This document shows, piece after piece, positions 21,870 through 33,048 of a DNA stretch of 64,000 nucleotides (within the stretch, counting starts at the first letter, position 1; every line of letters starts with the position of its first letter). The translations under genes and the position numbers were made by a program. Origin of the DNA: Pegoplata infirma (lineage: Eukaryota > Arthropoda > Insecta > Diptera > Anthomyiidae); contig OY992536.1 of NCBI GenBank assembly GCA_963921195.1, positions 109,394,778 through 109,458,777 of the forward strand, read 5' to 3'. The notes beneath the pieces are model-generated. The model was not told where the DNA came from. It made no database searches and saw only the letters and a list, made by a program, of their open reading frames with translations.

Positions 21870-22524
21870 ATTTTCATTTTCCTGGATGTGGTCATGAAAA
21901 TATTACAAAAATACCTATTACGAACAATTTCAAAAATTCAATTAACAGCACGGAGATAAATTAAAATACGTCCACACTTGTCAACAGTTGAACGAAGACA
22001 TGATAGGGGTTAATATGTAAAGAGTAATTAAATAAATATAACTAAACAAGATTAATATAACACGACTTATGCACTTCTTCGTTTTTGCCAAAGAATTTAT
22101 AGAACAATTGGCAGCGATTTTGGTCCAAATTTTTGAGCGATATTTTGCAAAAAAAAAAAAATCGAACGTCAATTATCAACAAAAATCAAATTTTATTAAA
22201 AATAATCAAAAATCTTACACAACCAGAACTCAAAAATTGTTTTTTATTTCTAAAACATTATTTTAGAATATAAAACCAAACTTTTTTTCATGTTTCAAGT
22301 TAAGGGAAGTTAATAAAATAATTTTGTATTTTATTTTCTTCTATTTAATTAACAAATTTCGTTTTTTTTAAATAAAAATCTAAAATAATTCAAAAACCGG
22401 AAAAAACAGGTTGACCGGTTTTTTATATAAAAACCGAAACCGGTTTTTTAAATTTTAGATGTTTCGAGTAAACCGAAAACCGATTTTTAAAAATCGGCGG
22501 TTTTTTGGATACTCTAGTATTTTC

Positions 22525-23340
22525 CCTTAGATTTTTTTTTCCGTTTTCCAAAATCCTGGAACCAAAGTACATTTTTCTTGATGTTTTTGGTGTTCTGTGT
22601 CTTAATATGACATTTAAACTGGCCTTTCACTATTAGTATTCGAGATACATATCTGCACTTAAACATTCGAAAAACACAGAAATTTAATTTTGACTATTTC
22701 CGCACCTTTATGTGCAGATATCATGAAAACTAAGAGAAGTCAAAGGTCATATTTAGATTCAGCTCGCCAAAAAAATTGTGAAGTTTATTTTGGTACCAGG
22801 ATCTCGAAGAAGAAAAAAAAATATAAGTGAAAATACACGGTTTTTTCTTTCCTGTCTTTCCAATCAAGTCTATATCCTGAAAAGTTAAACTGAAGTAGTA
22901 TAGACGTCCCTAAAGTCCAAATTTTTTAAAATATCATTTTTTGAGATGCAGCTTTTGGGGATAGAACAATGGCCATTGATATTTTTCTAAAAAAAATCAA
23001 ATTGCATGCCGTTTTAAAGGCAGATTTGTTACCTATTCTTAGAAACCGGAATAAAACCTGTATCTTAAGTACTTTTTGAGATAACGGCATTTATATCGGA
23101 ACACTTTTGTCGAATATATCTCGAATACTAGAACGACCAGAAACCTGAAAACTTGGCACCATATTTTTTTCGTTAAACATCATTCCTAAATTTTATTAAA
23201 ATTGTAAAGGGTAAAGTCAACCTGTCGGTTGAATTGAGGTGTTTTTCTCTTTGTCAAAAAACTTAACATACTATAAAAACTAAAAAAAAAAATTATTGCT
23301 AAATAAAATTAAAAAAAAATAAAATTTAGAAAAAAATAAC
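22525..23340. other. Non-coding interior of the outer hAT element
   Basis: AT-rich. GCATACC/ATGCCGTTTTAAAGGCA near 23000 mirrors GGACGCCTTTAAAATGGTATGC near 16235, so it is partly an inverted counterpart of 16080-16260. No gene. Confidence 0.4.
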
Positions 23341-23423
23341 CAAATTTTCGCGTACCCCCTCGGGCAGTTTCGCGTACCCCCTAGTGGTACGCGTACCATA
23401 GGTTGGTAACCGCTGGTGTAGGA

Positions 23424-25430
23424 TATAAAAAATCTAAAAAATTGTTTCCCTTGGCACATTCATAGAGCTTGACGAACTTTCATTTATAATGGTGTTTTCT
23501 TTTCTGAAAAAAAATGTTTGCCATTTTAGGGTATACATTTTTAAAATGTTTAACTCACACCTTCAAAAAATTGCCTTTTATTTGACTGGAATAGAACACA
23601 ACATACCTCAATACTCTGCCCTGTATTTTTTAATAGCTGTTTTGAGAAAACAACACAGAAAAAGTCAGCTGTTGTATAAGGCAATTTCAACCCCGTGATT
23701 TTTTACGGGGTAAAAAGTGCAAATTTTTTGCACTTTATAGGGCAGACATTTTTAGAAAAGAACACGATATTCTTTATAAGGGTTGACATTTTTTTAGAAA
23801 AGAACACAAAAACATAATTTTTGGGGCGAAATGCAAAAAAAAGGTACATTTTTTGCCAGAAAAGAAAAGTTATTTCAGTTAAATTCGTTCATTTTACCCT
23901 TCGGTAAAAATTTTGAATTTTTGGAAAAAAAAAACTTTTGGAAAATTCAAACCTTGACCGAAGGCATGCACGGGTTAAAATTATCTGATTTGGGTCAAAG
24001 AAATATTTTCTCAAGCTCTACGAAAAGATCAAGAAATTAAATTTTGAGATTTTTTTTTATCAAAAAACTGCAATTTTTTACTAATTTCAAACAGCGATAT
24101 CTCGGAAAACATTCTACTGATTTTATTTTTTTTTTTGATATGCGCAAAAAAATTAATAAATTTAATGTGTCGCAAGAAAAAACATTTTTTATTAATTTTT
24201 AAAAATCAAAAATTACCCTCTATGTTGTACTACATAAGTTTTAGGCCTAGGAGAATTAAAATTTGTCCAGACGTTCAAAATCGGAAGGAACATTATTTTG
24301 CCATACAAAAAACTGTCAGTCTAATACACATACATAGGTATGTAAGTTTTAACATAACGATACATGGTACATATTGTTATTTAATGCCTATTGATTTTTA
24401 ATCAAAACAATACACAAATTTAACTTATGTGCGTACAGTAGAGTGGGCCAAATAATTACACTACACTCGCATCAAATTTCAAAAATTAAAAAAAACAATT
24501 AAAAAAATATGTTTTCGACACATCATATTTAATGATTTTGATGCGCACGAATATCAAAAAATAAATAAAATCGATTGAACGGTTTTTGAGATTTGTGAAA
24601 AATTGCTGTTTTTCCTACGTTTAAGAAATATTTTTAAAAAAATCTCAAAATTTTCTTCCCTTAACCCTTTCATAGACCATGAGACAGTCTCCCATTTAAA
24701 ATTCATTTGAGCCAATCCGAACATTTCAACCCGTAGTGTCATTCGATCAAAGTTTAGGTTTTTTACAAAATGATCACCAAAAACTCTAATCAATTTGTCT
24801 TAAATTAAGTTTAAATGAAAGTTTGTCTCAAGTTAATGAAATAGACAGCGGAAAAAAATTTTGATTTTTTTTTAATAAAATTTCTTGAACGCAGAAGAAC
24901 TGTCATTTTTAAAATTTCTTTGAGAAATAGAGATATATCGAGGACCACTCAACTAATTTTAGAATTTTTTTGATATTCATATTCAGCAGGCAAAATTAAT
25001 AAAAATAATGTATATTTTTATTTTTTAAAAATCCAAAATATTGGTGGAAATTTTCCAAAAATTATCCATTTTGTCTTAAATTAAGTTTAAATGCAAGACT
25101 GTCTCAAGCTCTATGAAAGGGAAAGAAATTTTGAGATTTTAGAAAATTTCTTGAACGTAGGAAAACCCCTCCACTTTTTGCAAATTTCAAATAGCTATAA
25201 ATATCGCGAAATCCGTTCGACCGATTTTATTTTTTTTTTTAAGTCGTCTTCAGCACTTCAAAATAAATAAGTATGATGTGTCGCAAGGCATTTTTTTAAT
25301 TTTTAAAAATCCTAAACTTTGATTGATTTGATCCGATTGGCCTAAAATTTATACCACATAAGTTTTAGGCCTAGAGAAATAAAAATTGCCCGGACATTCA
25401 AAATCGGAAGAAAAACTTTTTTGCCAAACA
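23424..25430. repeat. Old dispersed repeat block, second copy of the 12-14 kb type
   Basis: Shares ACGGGTTAAAATTATCTGAT, AAATTAAGTTTAAATG, CGTTCGACCGATTTTA and ACATAAGTTTTAGGCCTAG modules with 11925-13912. Two small hairpins sit side by side at 23691-23710 (CCCCGT/ACGGGG) and 23714-23737 (AAAGTGC/GCACTTT). No gene. Frames such as 23489-23698 have no recognisable content. Confidence 0.45.
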
Positions 25431-25559
25431 AACACATTCAATTTGAATTGTATAAACGAAAATTTTTCAGGTTCGACGCTTACACCGTCCGACAAAAATT
25501 AAAAAAAGTCGTTGAACACGAAGTTGATAATATACGTTTGAAACTAGAGACTAATTGTA

Positions 25560-25932
25560 ATAAAACTGCATTTACAGTTTTTCATTTCGTGATCCTGTTT
25601 CCTTTTAAAAGGACTTCAAAGTACATATCAGGAAAAGGAGGTAAGTTACGTCCATTCAAAAATGTGTCCTTCAATATCATTAAAAATTTTCAATAAAATA
25701 TTTTGATAAAGTTCAAATGACTTTATTTACATCCTTTTATCCTGATAGGGCAAAATATAAAATGGAGAAATTAGGCGAGATCCTTCTCTATCATCTGCCG
25801 TCACCAGTGTCATCGTAGGACAATTAAAAATATTTCAAAAATATTTTACAAAATGTATCCTTTAAAACTTTGGAGTCCTTTTAAAAGGAAACAGGATCAC
25901 GAAATGAAAAACTGTAAATGCAGTTTTACTCC
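25560..25932. repeat. Near-perfect inverted repeat, ~70-bp arms, ~230-bp spacer
   Basis: AAACTGCATTTACAGTTTTT...CTTTTAAAAGGACTTC (25563-25620) returns inverted at 25873-25930. Within the arms, CCTTTTAAAAGG is itself a 12-bp palindrome. An open frame of 91 codons (25421-25696) overlaps it but has no recognised domain; its start context is weak. Probably a MITE. Confidence 0.5.
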
Positions 25933-26047
25933 ATTTGATCTTTTCTCTATTTGCTCAATCTTGATGATAAAATTAAAGCTTGGAAAATGTCCTATAAACC
26001 ATTTTTTTTTTAATAGTCGATTGATAATAACACTGTGCTAGTCGCAA

Positions 26048-26937
26048 AAATTAACAAGCTGGGCACCCTGCTGGTAAAGCTAATTCGGGTACGCTGAATT
26101 CAATTGTGCTAGCCGTTTTTCGAAGTTAGCGCTCGTATTCGCGATTTAAAATTGTATAGCCTAGGTACACAAAAATTTAATTTTTATGCATTTGAGATAG
26201 TTTTTAAATATAAATATAAATATAGAAAATGCATTAATTTTTTTGAAAAAAAAAAAATTTCGCGAAAAAAAAAATTCCCGCAAAAAAAATCGGCGAAATT
26301 TTTTTTTTCGAATTGTATTCTTCTCATTTTCATAAATTAATAGCAAAATAAAAAAAAAATGGAAAAAAAATTCGCGAAAAAAATTCACGAAAATAAATTT
26401 CCGCGAATAATTTTTTTTTTGTATATTCAATAGAGTTTAGATGATAAAAATTCAGCAATTGTCAAAATAATATAAAAAATATTTTTTTTTTTTACTTCAA
26501 AATATAAAATAAAAATAATCGCGAATATCGCTAATACATACATACGCTAACTTTGAAAAAAACAGATATTACAATGGGATTAAGTGTACACGAACTAGCT
26601 TTACCAGATGGCTGTCGTAAATTCAAATCAAACTAAAAATATTTGTATTGAACCAATTTTTTCACGAAAATAAAGATTTTTCGCGAACAAAAAAAGTTTT
26701 TCGCGAAAAAAATCACGGTATTATGGTTTGTTATGTTAGTTTAACAGACTTGAATGGTTTTAAATTTAAAATTATCGAAAATGTTTAAAAATATCGTTTT
26801 TATTGTACTTGAGCATCAAAATTTTAAATCTCGAATATCGCGAATACGAGTGCTAACTTCGAAAAACGGCTAGCACCATTGAATTCATCGAATTAACTTT
26901 ACCATTAGGGTGCCCAGATTGTTAAAAAAAGTGTTAA
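26048..26937. mobile_element. Inverted-repeat element with GGGCACCCT ends
   Basis: The left part TTAACAAGCTGGGCACCCTG (26051-26070) and the reversed right part TTAACAATCTGGGCACCCTA match. They continue through GCTAGCCGTTTTTCGAAGTTAGC and CTCGTATTCGCGAT in both arms (about 90 bp). The centre is built from TTCGCGAAAAAAA/TTTTTTCGCG motifs. No TSD could be fixed. Non-coding. Confidence 0.6.
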
Positions 26938-27147
26938 ATTCAAGCATAGTAGGAAGTTTTATTGTCAACTTTGTCATTAACGAATTACATCTACTACAGA
27001 CCTGTACACTTTCTTTTGACGCTCACTGTAAATATGTTTATAGATTTTAGTGGTGTAAATATAATTTCATGCAAAAACACAAACACGCATACACCACATA
27101 ATATGTATGAAACATACACACATCCATTCACATGTGTTTGTTATAAT

Positions 27148-27769
27148 CAGAGCTTCGAACGAATTAATTCTATTGAGAATTAATTCCCAAAAAGTTCAAT
27201 TCTGTTTTAAAAAGTTTTGAATTATCATTCCTTACTAGCATTCAACACGAATTAATTCAAAGGCTTAATTCTCAAAGCTTAAATCAAATTGAATTAATTC
27301 CCAAGAGAATTAATTCCTTGCAAGCTAATCATTCAATTGAATGATCAAAATTGTTCATCATTCAAATCTATTACAAATTGAATGATGATTTTTTTATTTC
27401 ATTCCCTTTATATTTTCATAAATGTGTTGCTTGTGTGCATTTTAAGCATCTTCGTGTGTTAACGATTGGCTGTTGTTTTGTCGACGTCTCGTCTGCTGCT
27501 TCCCACACAAGCATAAATGTGTGTGTATGTGCGTTGCGCTACACTGTTTAAAATTGAATGATAAGAAAATTGCACCATTCATTTTGTAGTAGATTGATTT
27601 GGATAAAAAAATAGTTCATTCCTTAAGAATGATCATTCTTAAGGAATGAATTCTTGAAAGAATTAATTCAGTGATTTTGAAAGTTGAATGATTTTAGGGA
27701 ATGCCAAATTCTATTTTTTTAATTCGAATTAGAAAATTGAATTAAAGAATTAATTCTTTCGAACCTTTG
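27148..27769. mobile_element. hAT-like MITE, TSD GTTATAAT, GAATTAATTC repeats
   Basis: The ends CAGAGCTTCGAACGAATTAA and, reversed, CAAAGGTTCGAAAGAATTAA are flanked by GTTATAAT (27140-27147, 27770-27777). GAATTAATTC or near variants occur many times in both ends; the palindromic unit makes them orientation-free. The centre (27370-27560) is unrelated AT-rich DNA. Confidence 0.8.
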
Positions 27770-27777
27770 GTTATAAT

Positions 27778-28923
27778 GATTATCCTTTACACGTGCACTT
27801 GCACTTAAAACACACACTCACAATCCGTGTGAGTTAACACACAGTTAACTAATACTCATTTTGCTCATCATCAATAATAATTGAGCAGGCACAAAACAAA
27901 AGCAGGATATAGTACTTCATTCAGACTCTCTTGTGTAAGTCGATTTGTGTGTATCAGACATATTTTTACATAAATATCAATTGTTTTTTATTGTATTGTT
28001 ACGATAAAAAAAACACACACACACACACACAAAGTAAAATGTGTACAAGAACTACAATGTAAAGGTGAATTTACACATTCAAGTGTGATAAGTAAAATTT
28101 ATAAGGAGAATCGATAAACAATAATAAATAACAATAAACACAAGAAACAAACAATTACTAAACAATAAAGCAGAAACAAATTTAATTATGTGTGAAAGAA
28201 ATAATTTAAATAAATTAAATGACTTGATAATTTTATTCAACTACTTGTATAATGTGAGCGTATGATGAATATCACATTAATCATACGTTATGTAGCACAG
28301 TGGAAGAAATGGCTAATTTTTTTGAAAATAATTTAGCCACTCAGTAATTACTGCACTGATAGCAATGAAATTTGAAAAGGTTATATTTAACGTATTTTCG
28401 AGCTTAAGTTTGGAACTTCTGGAAGCCCTGTGGTTGAGCGGTGGAGACAGCAGAGTAGGGTACATTTTGCACACAGACACACATTTTTGTTTGTCATATT
28501 TCCTAAAAATTTACATGTGAACAATGTGCTAGTAGCGGCCTCCAAAAAACCTGCTTAGTGGAGGTGGCTATCTCTTATACTTTCTAAGATAGAGCCATTT
28601 TTAAAAGTTAAATTCAAAATTTTGACAGATCCGGCTCATTTATTACATTGGCCTTATTTTATTCAAATTTATTTCAAGCTAATTGTATTGAAAAACTAGA
28701 AAACTTTTCCAAAACAAAAAAATAAGTGTCTTATTTTAATCAGAAGCTATACTATTTTAATTCTTTCCAGGGCACGCAATGTGTTAAATGGAGTCCGACA
28801 CTTTTGACACTTTCATAGCGTTCACCTTCTGCGATTAAAAATATATTTTTTTTTATTTCATGCACTTGATACAGCTTCTTTTTTGAAGATATGTATATGC
28901 CTTAAAGCATCTATAAAATTTTT
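27778..28923. other. AT-rich spacer with (CA)n and a dispersed-repeat fragment
   Basis: (AC)10-type microsatellite at 28012-28031. 28270-28620 contains CGAGCTTAAGTTTGGA, shared with 46735-46760 and, reversed, 61670-61690, so it belongs to an unnamed dispersed family. No gene. Confidence 0.4.
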
Positions 28924-28931
28924 ATTTAAAC

Positions 28932-29408
28932 TAGAGATGGGCGCGTGAGTGGAGTTTGACTCACACTCACTCACGCTCACGCAAAAAATAATCGAATCAC
29001 TCACTAATCACTCACGCAATTTTTTTTGTTACTCACGCTCACTCACTATTCACGTGAGTAATAAAAAAGTTACTCACGCTCACGCGTGACTCACGCAAGA
29101 ATCAATCACGCTCACGCGTGAGTCACGCAAAATCTACTCACGCAATAAAATTTCTTACCAAAGAAAAAAATTCCAAAAAAAAAAAATTTTACAAAAAATT
29201 AAAAAAAAAATTGGGCCAATCAAAAAATCTAATCACGCAAACTCACGCAAAAAATAAATGACTCACTCACTAATCACTCACTCAGATTTTTTTTCAACTC
29301 TCACTCACTCACAATCACGTGATTGAAATGAAAATTACTCACACTCACGCGTGATTCACGCGTGATTCACGTGAATCACGCAAATCACGTGACCAGCGCC
29401 CATCTCTA
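28932..29408. mobile_element. hAT-like MITE, TSD ATTTAAAC, built from ACTCACGC motifs
   Basis: TAGAGATGGGCGC at the left and, reversed, at the right; perfect 8-bp duplication ATTTAAAC (28924-28931, 29409-29416). Nearly all of its 477 bp is degenerate ACTCACGC/CACTCACTC repeat around a short A-rich centre. Relatives: 33049-33567 and probably the middle of 5234-7600. Confidence 0.85.
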
Positions 29409-29822
29409 ATTTAAACCACGTCCAGTGCACAAAATGTAAGAAACCTGTAAAAATAAAGTGGTACAGTTTTTATACCACCACCCCAGAAAGAGTAAAAGTT
29501 AACAAGTAGAAAAGTAAAATTTGACTCTGCCGGATCCATGAATACTAGGGCGATTAGATCGGTTTTTCGAAACCGGTTTCAACCGATTTTTTGGGGATTG
29601 CAACGGTCGGTTTTTTAAAATCTTAACTATTCGAAAACCGGTTGGACCGGTTTTTTCACTGTCGAACCGCGGTTTTTTTAAATCAACCTTTTAAAAGCAG
29701 TTAAACTCGATATATTTCTTTTAATTGAAATTTGATTACTAAAAAGATGTTCAAAAAAATCCCAACTGAATGCAAAACAAGCAAATAAATCATTTCGACT
29801 TTCCCCTTGACATTTCTAACCA

Positions 29823-31569
29823 TCGTTTTAATGGTGGAAAACCTACTTGCCAATAGACGTATAACTTCTGAATTGGGAGCGTCCGTCATATCTCGATTTG
29901 TGAATAGGGGCACACCACAACGAGGTGTTCTTTCGCCGCTTCTTTGGAACCTGGTACTGAATTCAATGCTGCTATCTCTAGAAGCACGTGGTTGTCATGT
30001 TGTCGCATATGCTGACGATGTCGCGATAGCGGTAATGGGGAAGCATCTGCCAACATTGAGGGACATTCCTCCGGGTTCTCTGAAAGATCTGTCTAAATGG
30101 GCAAGAGACTGTGGTCTAGGAGTAAAACAGAGCTTGTTTTGTTTACAAGGAAAAATAAGATTCATGCTTTTGATCCTATTTTTTTTTGGACGGCACTGAA
30201 ATCACCTTCTCAGATGGAGCCAAGTATCTTGGAGTATTTCTAGATAGGAAGTTGAATTTCAGGCGTAATATTGAGGAACGGGTGAAAAAAGCAACGATTG
30301 CTTTATATTCCTGTAAAAGGGCCCTTGAAAAACGATGGGGTTTTAACCCCAGATCGTTCGTTGGATCTATACAGCAGTGGTGCGTTCAATTTTGCTGTAT
30401 GGAATCATTGTCTGGTGGCCGGCTTTAGAAACAAAAGCGAACTTCGTCTCTATCACGAAGGTACAGAGAATGGCGTCGATGTGCATCACTGGTGCTCTTC
30501 GTACTACACCTACGACATATTGGGTAGGCAGTATGCGGCTGCGTCGGCAATTCGACTTAATAGCACGCTGCAATGGAGGAGCAGCGATTGTGGCCATAGC
30601 GTGAATTTGAAGAAGATAACAATACCACAATATGTGGAATGTGCACCCTCTTTGAGCCTCTTTGAGCGCCACTTTACCATTATGATACCATCCAGGGAGT
30701 CTTGGATGGGGGACATTCCGGGTAGTGGAGCCACCGTAAATTTTTATACAGATGGATCGAGGCTGCACGAACAAGTGGGCTTTGGAGTCTATTCGGAAGA
30801 GCTTGGATTGAGCCTGGCCCGAAGATTGCCAGATCATTGCAGTGTTTACCAGGCAGAGATGCTGGCAATAAAGGAAGTGGCTGACTGGTTGAGCTGCAAT
30901 GTCTTGTCTACAACCGCAGTCAACATCTATACTGACAGTCAAGCCGCGGTAAAGTCCCTGGACTCAATGTTTCTGAAAACAAGATCTGCCCTTAAATGAG
31001 ATGGCCAAGCAGTTTAACATACGACTCATATGGGTCCCAGGGCACAGAGACATTCCAGGGAATTGCAAAGCCGATGAGCTTGCAAGACTAGGAACTATCT
31101 TACAGGTTCCAACAGAATTGGAATGTGTTGGTATGCCTCTAGAACTTGCAAGCAATACCTACGGCTTTGTTCTGCGACGGAGACCAATCAAAGGTGGGCA
31201 AATGGATGGACGTGTGAGACAACATGACTGATTTGGCCTTCTCTTAATCAGGGGCGCACAAGTGAGCTGATATCGCTTCCAAGAGGAGAGATTTCGACGG
31301 TGGTTTCTATAATTACCGGACACTGTCTTATAGGGAAGCACGCAGAGCGGTTAAATGTGCCGTCGAATGACTTTTGCCGAAGTTGCATGGATGAAGAGGA
31401 GTTGGAAACTATCGAACACTTTATTTGCCATTGCCCGGCACTTTCTGATCAGAGACTTGCTTCACTGGGATCTAGGGAGCTGTACGATCTTTCTGATTTA
31501 TCGGATGTCAAAATTCAATATCTAAGGAGTTTCATAAGAAGCTCAAACTGGTTTAACGACAGGGACTAG
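29823..31569 (+). pseudogene. LINE copy 2 RT/RNase H remnant
   Basis: RT: VENLLANRRITSELGAS, GTPQRGVLSPLLWN (Q-R in place of Q-G), YADDVAIAVMG, then a frameshift near 30130-30190 and resumption at DGTEITFSDGAKYLGVF. Another shift near 30300-30350 leads to the third frame (LYSSGAFNF...). A deletion after RTTPT near 30510 removes about 15 residues present in copy 1. RNase H: FYTDGSRL, YQAEMLAIKEV, IYTDSQAAVKSL (intact where copy 1 is damaged). A 17-bp deletion between two CTTAA repeats near 30995 shifts the frame before MAKQFNIRLIWVPGHRDI. Another shift lies near 31230. The Cys-His end is CRSCM...HFICHCP. Inactive. Confidence 0.85.
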
Positions 31570-31645
31570 TAGGGAAACCTATTACGGTCCCGTGGTATCA
31601 CAATGGACCTCAGAGTCTACGTGTGTTGACGTAAAACGTGAGCAG

Positions 31646-32264
31646 TAGGGCTATAACCAACTTTTTGGCATATCACCACGTGATAAACAATGTTGTTTTA
31701 TTAAACAAAATTGCATTCTCCGATCATTTTGCAAAAAAAACCACACGCACCAAATGCATTTTCTAAAAGTCCTCAAAATTTTTGTTTTATTAATACAATT
31801 TTTATGTATTTTTTATTTAACAACAAGTAACAAATAAAAAAAATTAAAAAAACAATGTCTATTTATTGAAGGAAATAAACTTTAGATTTAAAGTTCGTGC
31901 GGATTTACACAATGGATAAATATCATGGAAATGCAATAAACAAGAAAGTGAAATTTTCTAAATGTGTGGTAATTTTAATTTTGTTGTGGAGGGGGGGTAG
32001 TACCCAAAGGATACCTTCCCCGCCTACCTTAGTTTTAGTTTCGGACTCGATTATAGCGGAATCATAGTTAAAATAGTTACATTTTTCGATTTAAAAAAAA
32101 AAATACAAAAATAGTAATTTAAAACTTCATCGCGTTTGGTGCGTGTACTTTTTTAACATCCGCGAAAAAGTGAAAACATTTTTCTTCATAGTTTTTCATT
32201 GCATATATAACTGTGCTATGCCAATTTTGATATTTGCAAAAAATGTAAAAAACGTATAGCCCTA
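31646..32264. mobile_element. hAT-like MITE in LINE copy 2, TSD GTGAGCAG
   Basis: TAGGGCTATA left and TATAGCCCTA right form the TIR; GTGAGCAG is duplicated at 31638-31645 and 32265-32272. LINE copy 1 shows the site unfilled (GTCAGCAG followed by CCACTTAC). Non-coding; GCAAAAAA/TTTTTTGC-like subterminal pieces. Confidence 0.85.
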
Positions 32265-33048
32265 GTGAGCAGCCACTTACAACCTAACCTAACCATTTGG
32301 AATAACTTTTAATTTGATTAAAACTATTTTTGGAAGTTTCAAATTTTTACAAAAAAAAAAATTGTAAAAAAAAATTTAGTGAACATTTTTGTCGACGATC
32401 AAAATTTTATTTTGTTAAGAATAAAAAAAGTTAAAGCAGAACATTTTCCATTTAAATTTAAAAATTTTCTAAATACTTTTCATAAAATTCCAATTGTATT
32501 TCAAAAATTTCCCTTTGTATTTCAAAATTTTCTAAAGGCTTTTCACAAAATTGCATTTGTATTTAAAAATTTTCTTTTGTGTTTCAAAGATTTCCAAATC
32601 GTCGGTGCTCCGACCGAAACCGCTATGTGTATTTCAACGTTTTTTGAAGAGACTTTAGGAACAGCTGAGTTTGGTACTTTTGCGCTGTTTTTTTTTTTAG
32701 CCAAATTTATGGAAATAAAAAATAAAAAAACCAATGAAATGGTTTTCAGAAAATTTCATTTTTTTCAAAATTTTTGGTTTATGTTTCAAAATTTTCTACA
32801 TGGTTTTCAGAAATTTCCATTTGACAATCTTTGTTGACAATCTTTGTTGACAATCTCTGCTTTATAATGGCTGTGATCGTCATTGTTTACCTTATTTTGC
32901 AAAAAATCCGAAAAAACCGGTTTAACCGGTTTTTTGTCAATTTAAAAACCCGAAACCGTTTTTTTTTTAAATGCTGATTTTCGAACTATTCGAAAACCGG
33001 TTTTTGAAAAAAGTCGAATAATTGATCACCCTAATAAATACCCTCCAC

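Larger units (their letters stand above)
17326..21998 (-). mobile_element. I/LOA-type non-LTR retrotransposon, copy 1, 14-bp TSD
   Basis: Target-site duplication CATGATAGGGGTTA at 17312-17325 and 21999-22012. On the minus strand the order is a short 5' leader, ORF1, a deleted endonuclease, reverse transcriptase, RNase H, a Cys-His motif, then a 3' tail ending in CCTAACCTAACC repeats next to the target site. With a leader upstream of the ORF1 ATG, the 5' end is probably close to full length. The 4.67-kb length is short for the class because the first part of the endonuclease is missing. Several frameshifts make it inactive. Confidence 0.85.
16999..22516. mobile_element. hAT-like element rich in AACCGG, TSD GTATTTTC, carrying LINE copy 1
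   Basis: The ends TAGAGTATCCAAAACCG (left) and TAGAGTATCCAAAAAACCG (right, reversed) are flanked by a perfect 8-bp TSD GTATTTTC (16991-16998, 22517-22524). Both subterminal regions (17010-17135 and 22393-22510) are filled with AACCGGTTTT/AAAACCG motifs. The non-LINE part totals about 0.85 kb and is non-coding. The LINE (17326-21998) is inserted with its own 14-bp duplication. Confidence 0.85.
15460..23415. mobile_element. hAT-like element, TIR CAGGGGTTTCCAACC, TSD GTGTAGGG/A, holding further insertions
   Basis: The left end CAGGGGTTTCCAACC and the reversed right end CAGCGGTTACCAACC are flanked by GTGTAGGG (15452-15459) and GTGTAGGA (23416-23423), an 8-bp TSD with one mismatch. CGCGTACCCCCT occurs once near the left end and twice near the right (23349, 23371) as a subterminal repeat. 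Nested inside: 15537-15999, 16316-16894 and 16999-22516 (with LINE copy 1). The rest (16000-16307, 22525-23340) is AT-rich and non-coding, with modules such as CAAAAGTGTTCTGCCA/TCGGAACACTTTTGTCG near both ends. Confidence 0.75.
14683..23430 (-). mobile_element. Mini-me relative (type II), interrupted at 15460-23415
   Basis: Reading on the minus strand, the (GTCC/GTCT)n run is at 15305-15330, beside GATCGACTCAGAATTACTTT. The outer end is TACCCTGTACCACAGAGTGG (15433), which would pair with its own continuation GTGGTGTAGGG, as in the CCCTCCACTC hairpin of the other family. The other end is AACAAGTAAGAAAG at about 14687, like the CTACTTGTT end of the main family. It includes short conserved pieces such as GACCAATTGGATC and GGTATACTTGAAGTTAGG. 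The hAT element at 15460 inserted into its terminal hairpin. Confidence 0.55.
29823..32294 (+). mobile_element. 5'-truncated LINE copy 2, same family as copy 1, interrupted by a hAT MITE
   Basis: Homology to copy 1 begins at ATCGTTTTAATGGTGG in the middle of RT and runs to the CCTAACCTAACC tail (32280-32294). A hAT MITE (31646-32264) splits the 3' UTR. 5' truncation is typical of target-primed reverse transcription. A clear TSD was not found; ATTTGG after the tail and CATTTC upstream are only weakly alike. Confidence 0.85.
29546..33033. mobile_element. hAT-like AACCGG element carrying LINE copy 2
   Basis: The left end TAGGGCGATTAGATCGGTT and the reversed right end TAGGGTGATCAATTATTCG are flanked by ATGAATAC (29538-29545) and ATAAATAC (33034-33041), 7 of 8 bases alike. 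The subterminal zones (29560-29680, 32905-33005) are packed with AACCGGTT/AAAACCGG motifs, as in 16999-22516. The AT-rich remnant 32295-32900 holds short TTTTCATAAAATTCC / GTATTTCAAAATTTTC repeats. Open frames there (e.g. 32379-32837) follow those repeats and are not genes. Confidence 0.75.
29491..33048 (-). mobile_element. 3' end of a mini-me-like repeat, split by a hAT element
   Basis: AACAAGTAGAAAAGTAAAAT...CATGAATAC (29491-29545) continues as CCCTCCAC at 33041. Together they match the minus-strand 3' end of the copies at 39287 and 11200-11257. The 29546-33033 element sits between. Confidence 0.6.

Noticed and set aside
23691..23737. Two adjacent hairpins resembling bacterial terminators
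   Set aside because: The context is eukaryotic and there is no upstream transcript; short hairpins are expected in such AT-rich repeats.
25421..25696. 91-codon open frame near an inverted repeat
   Set aside because: No domain recognised, runs into the inverted repeat arm, and the same protein segment is not preserved in the other arm's frame.
29570..29600. GAAACCGG sequence as part of another hammerhead
   Set aside because: No CTGANGA core at a suitable distance; it belongs to the AACCGG subterminal repeats of the hAT element.
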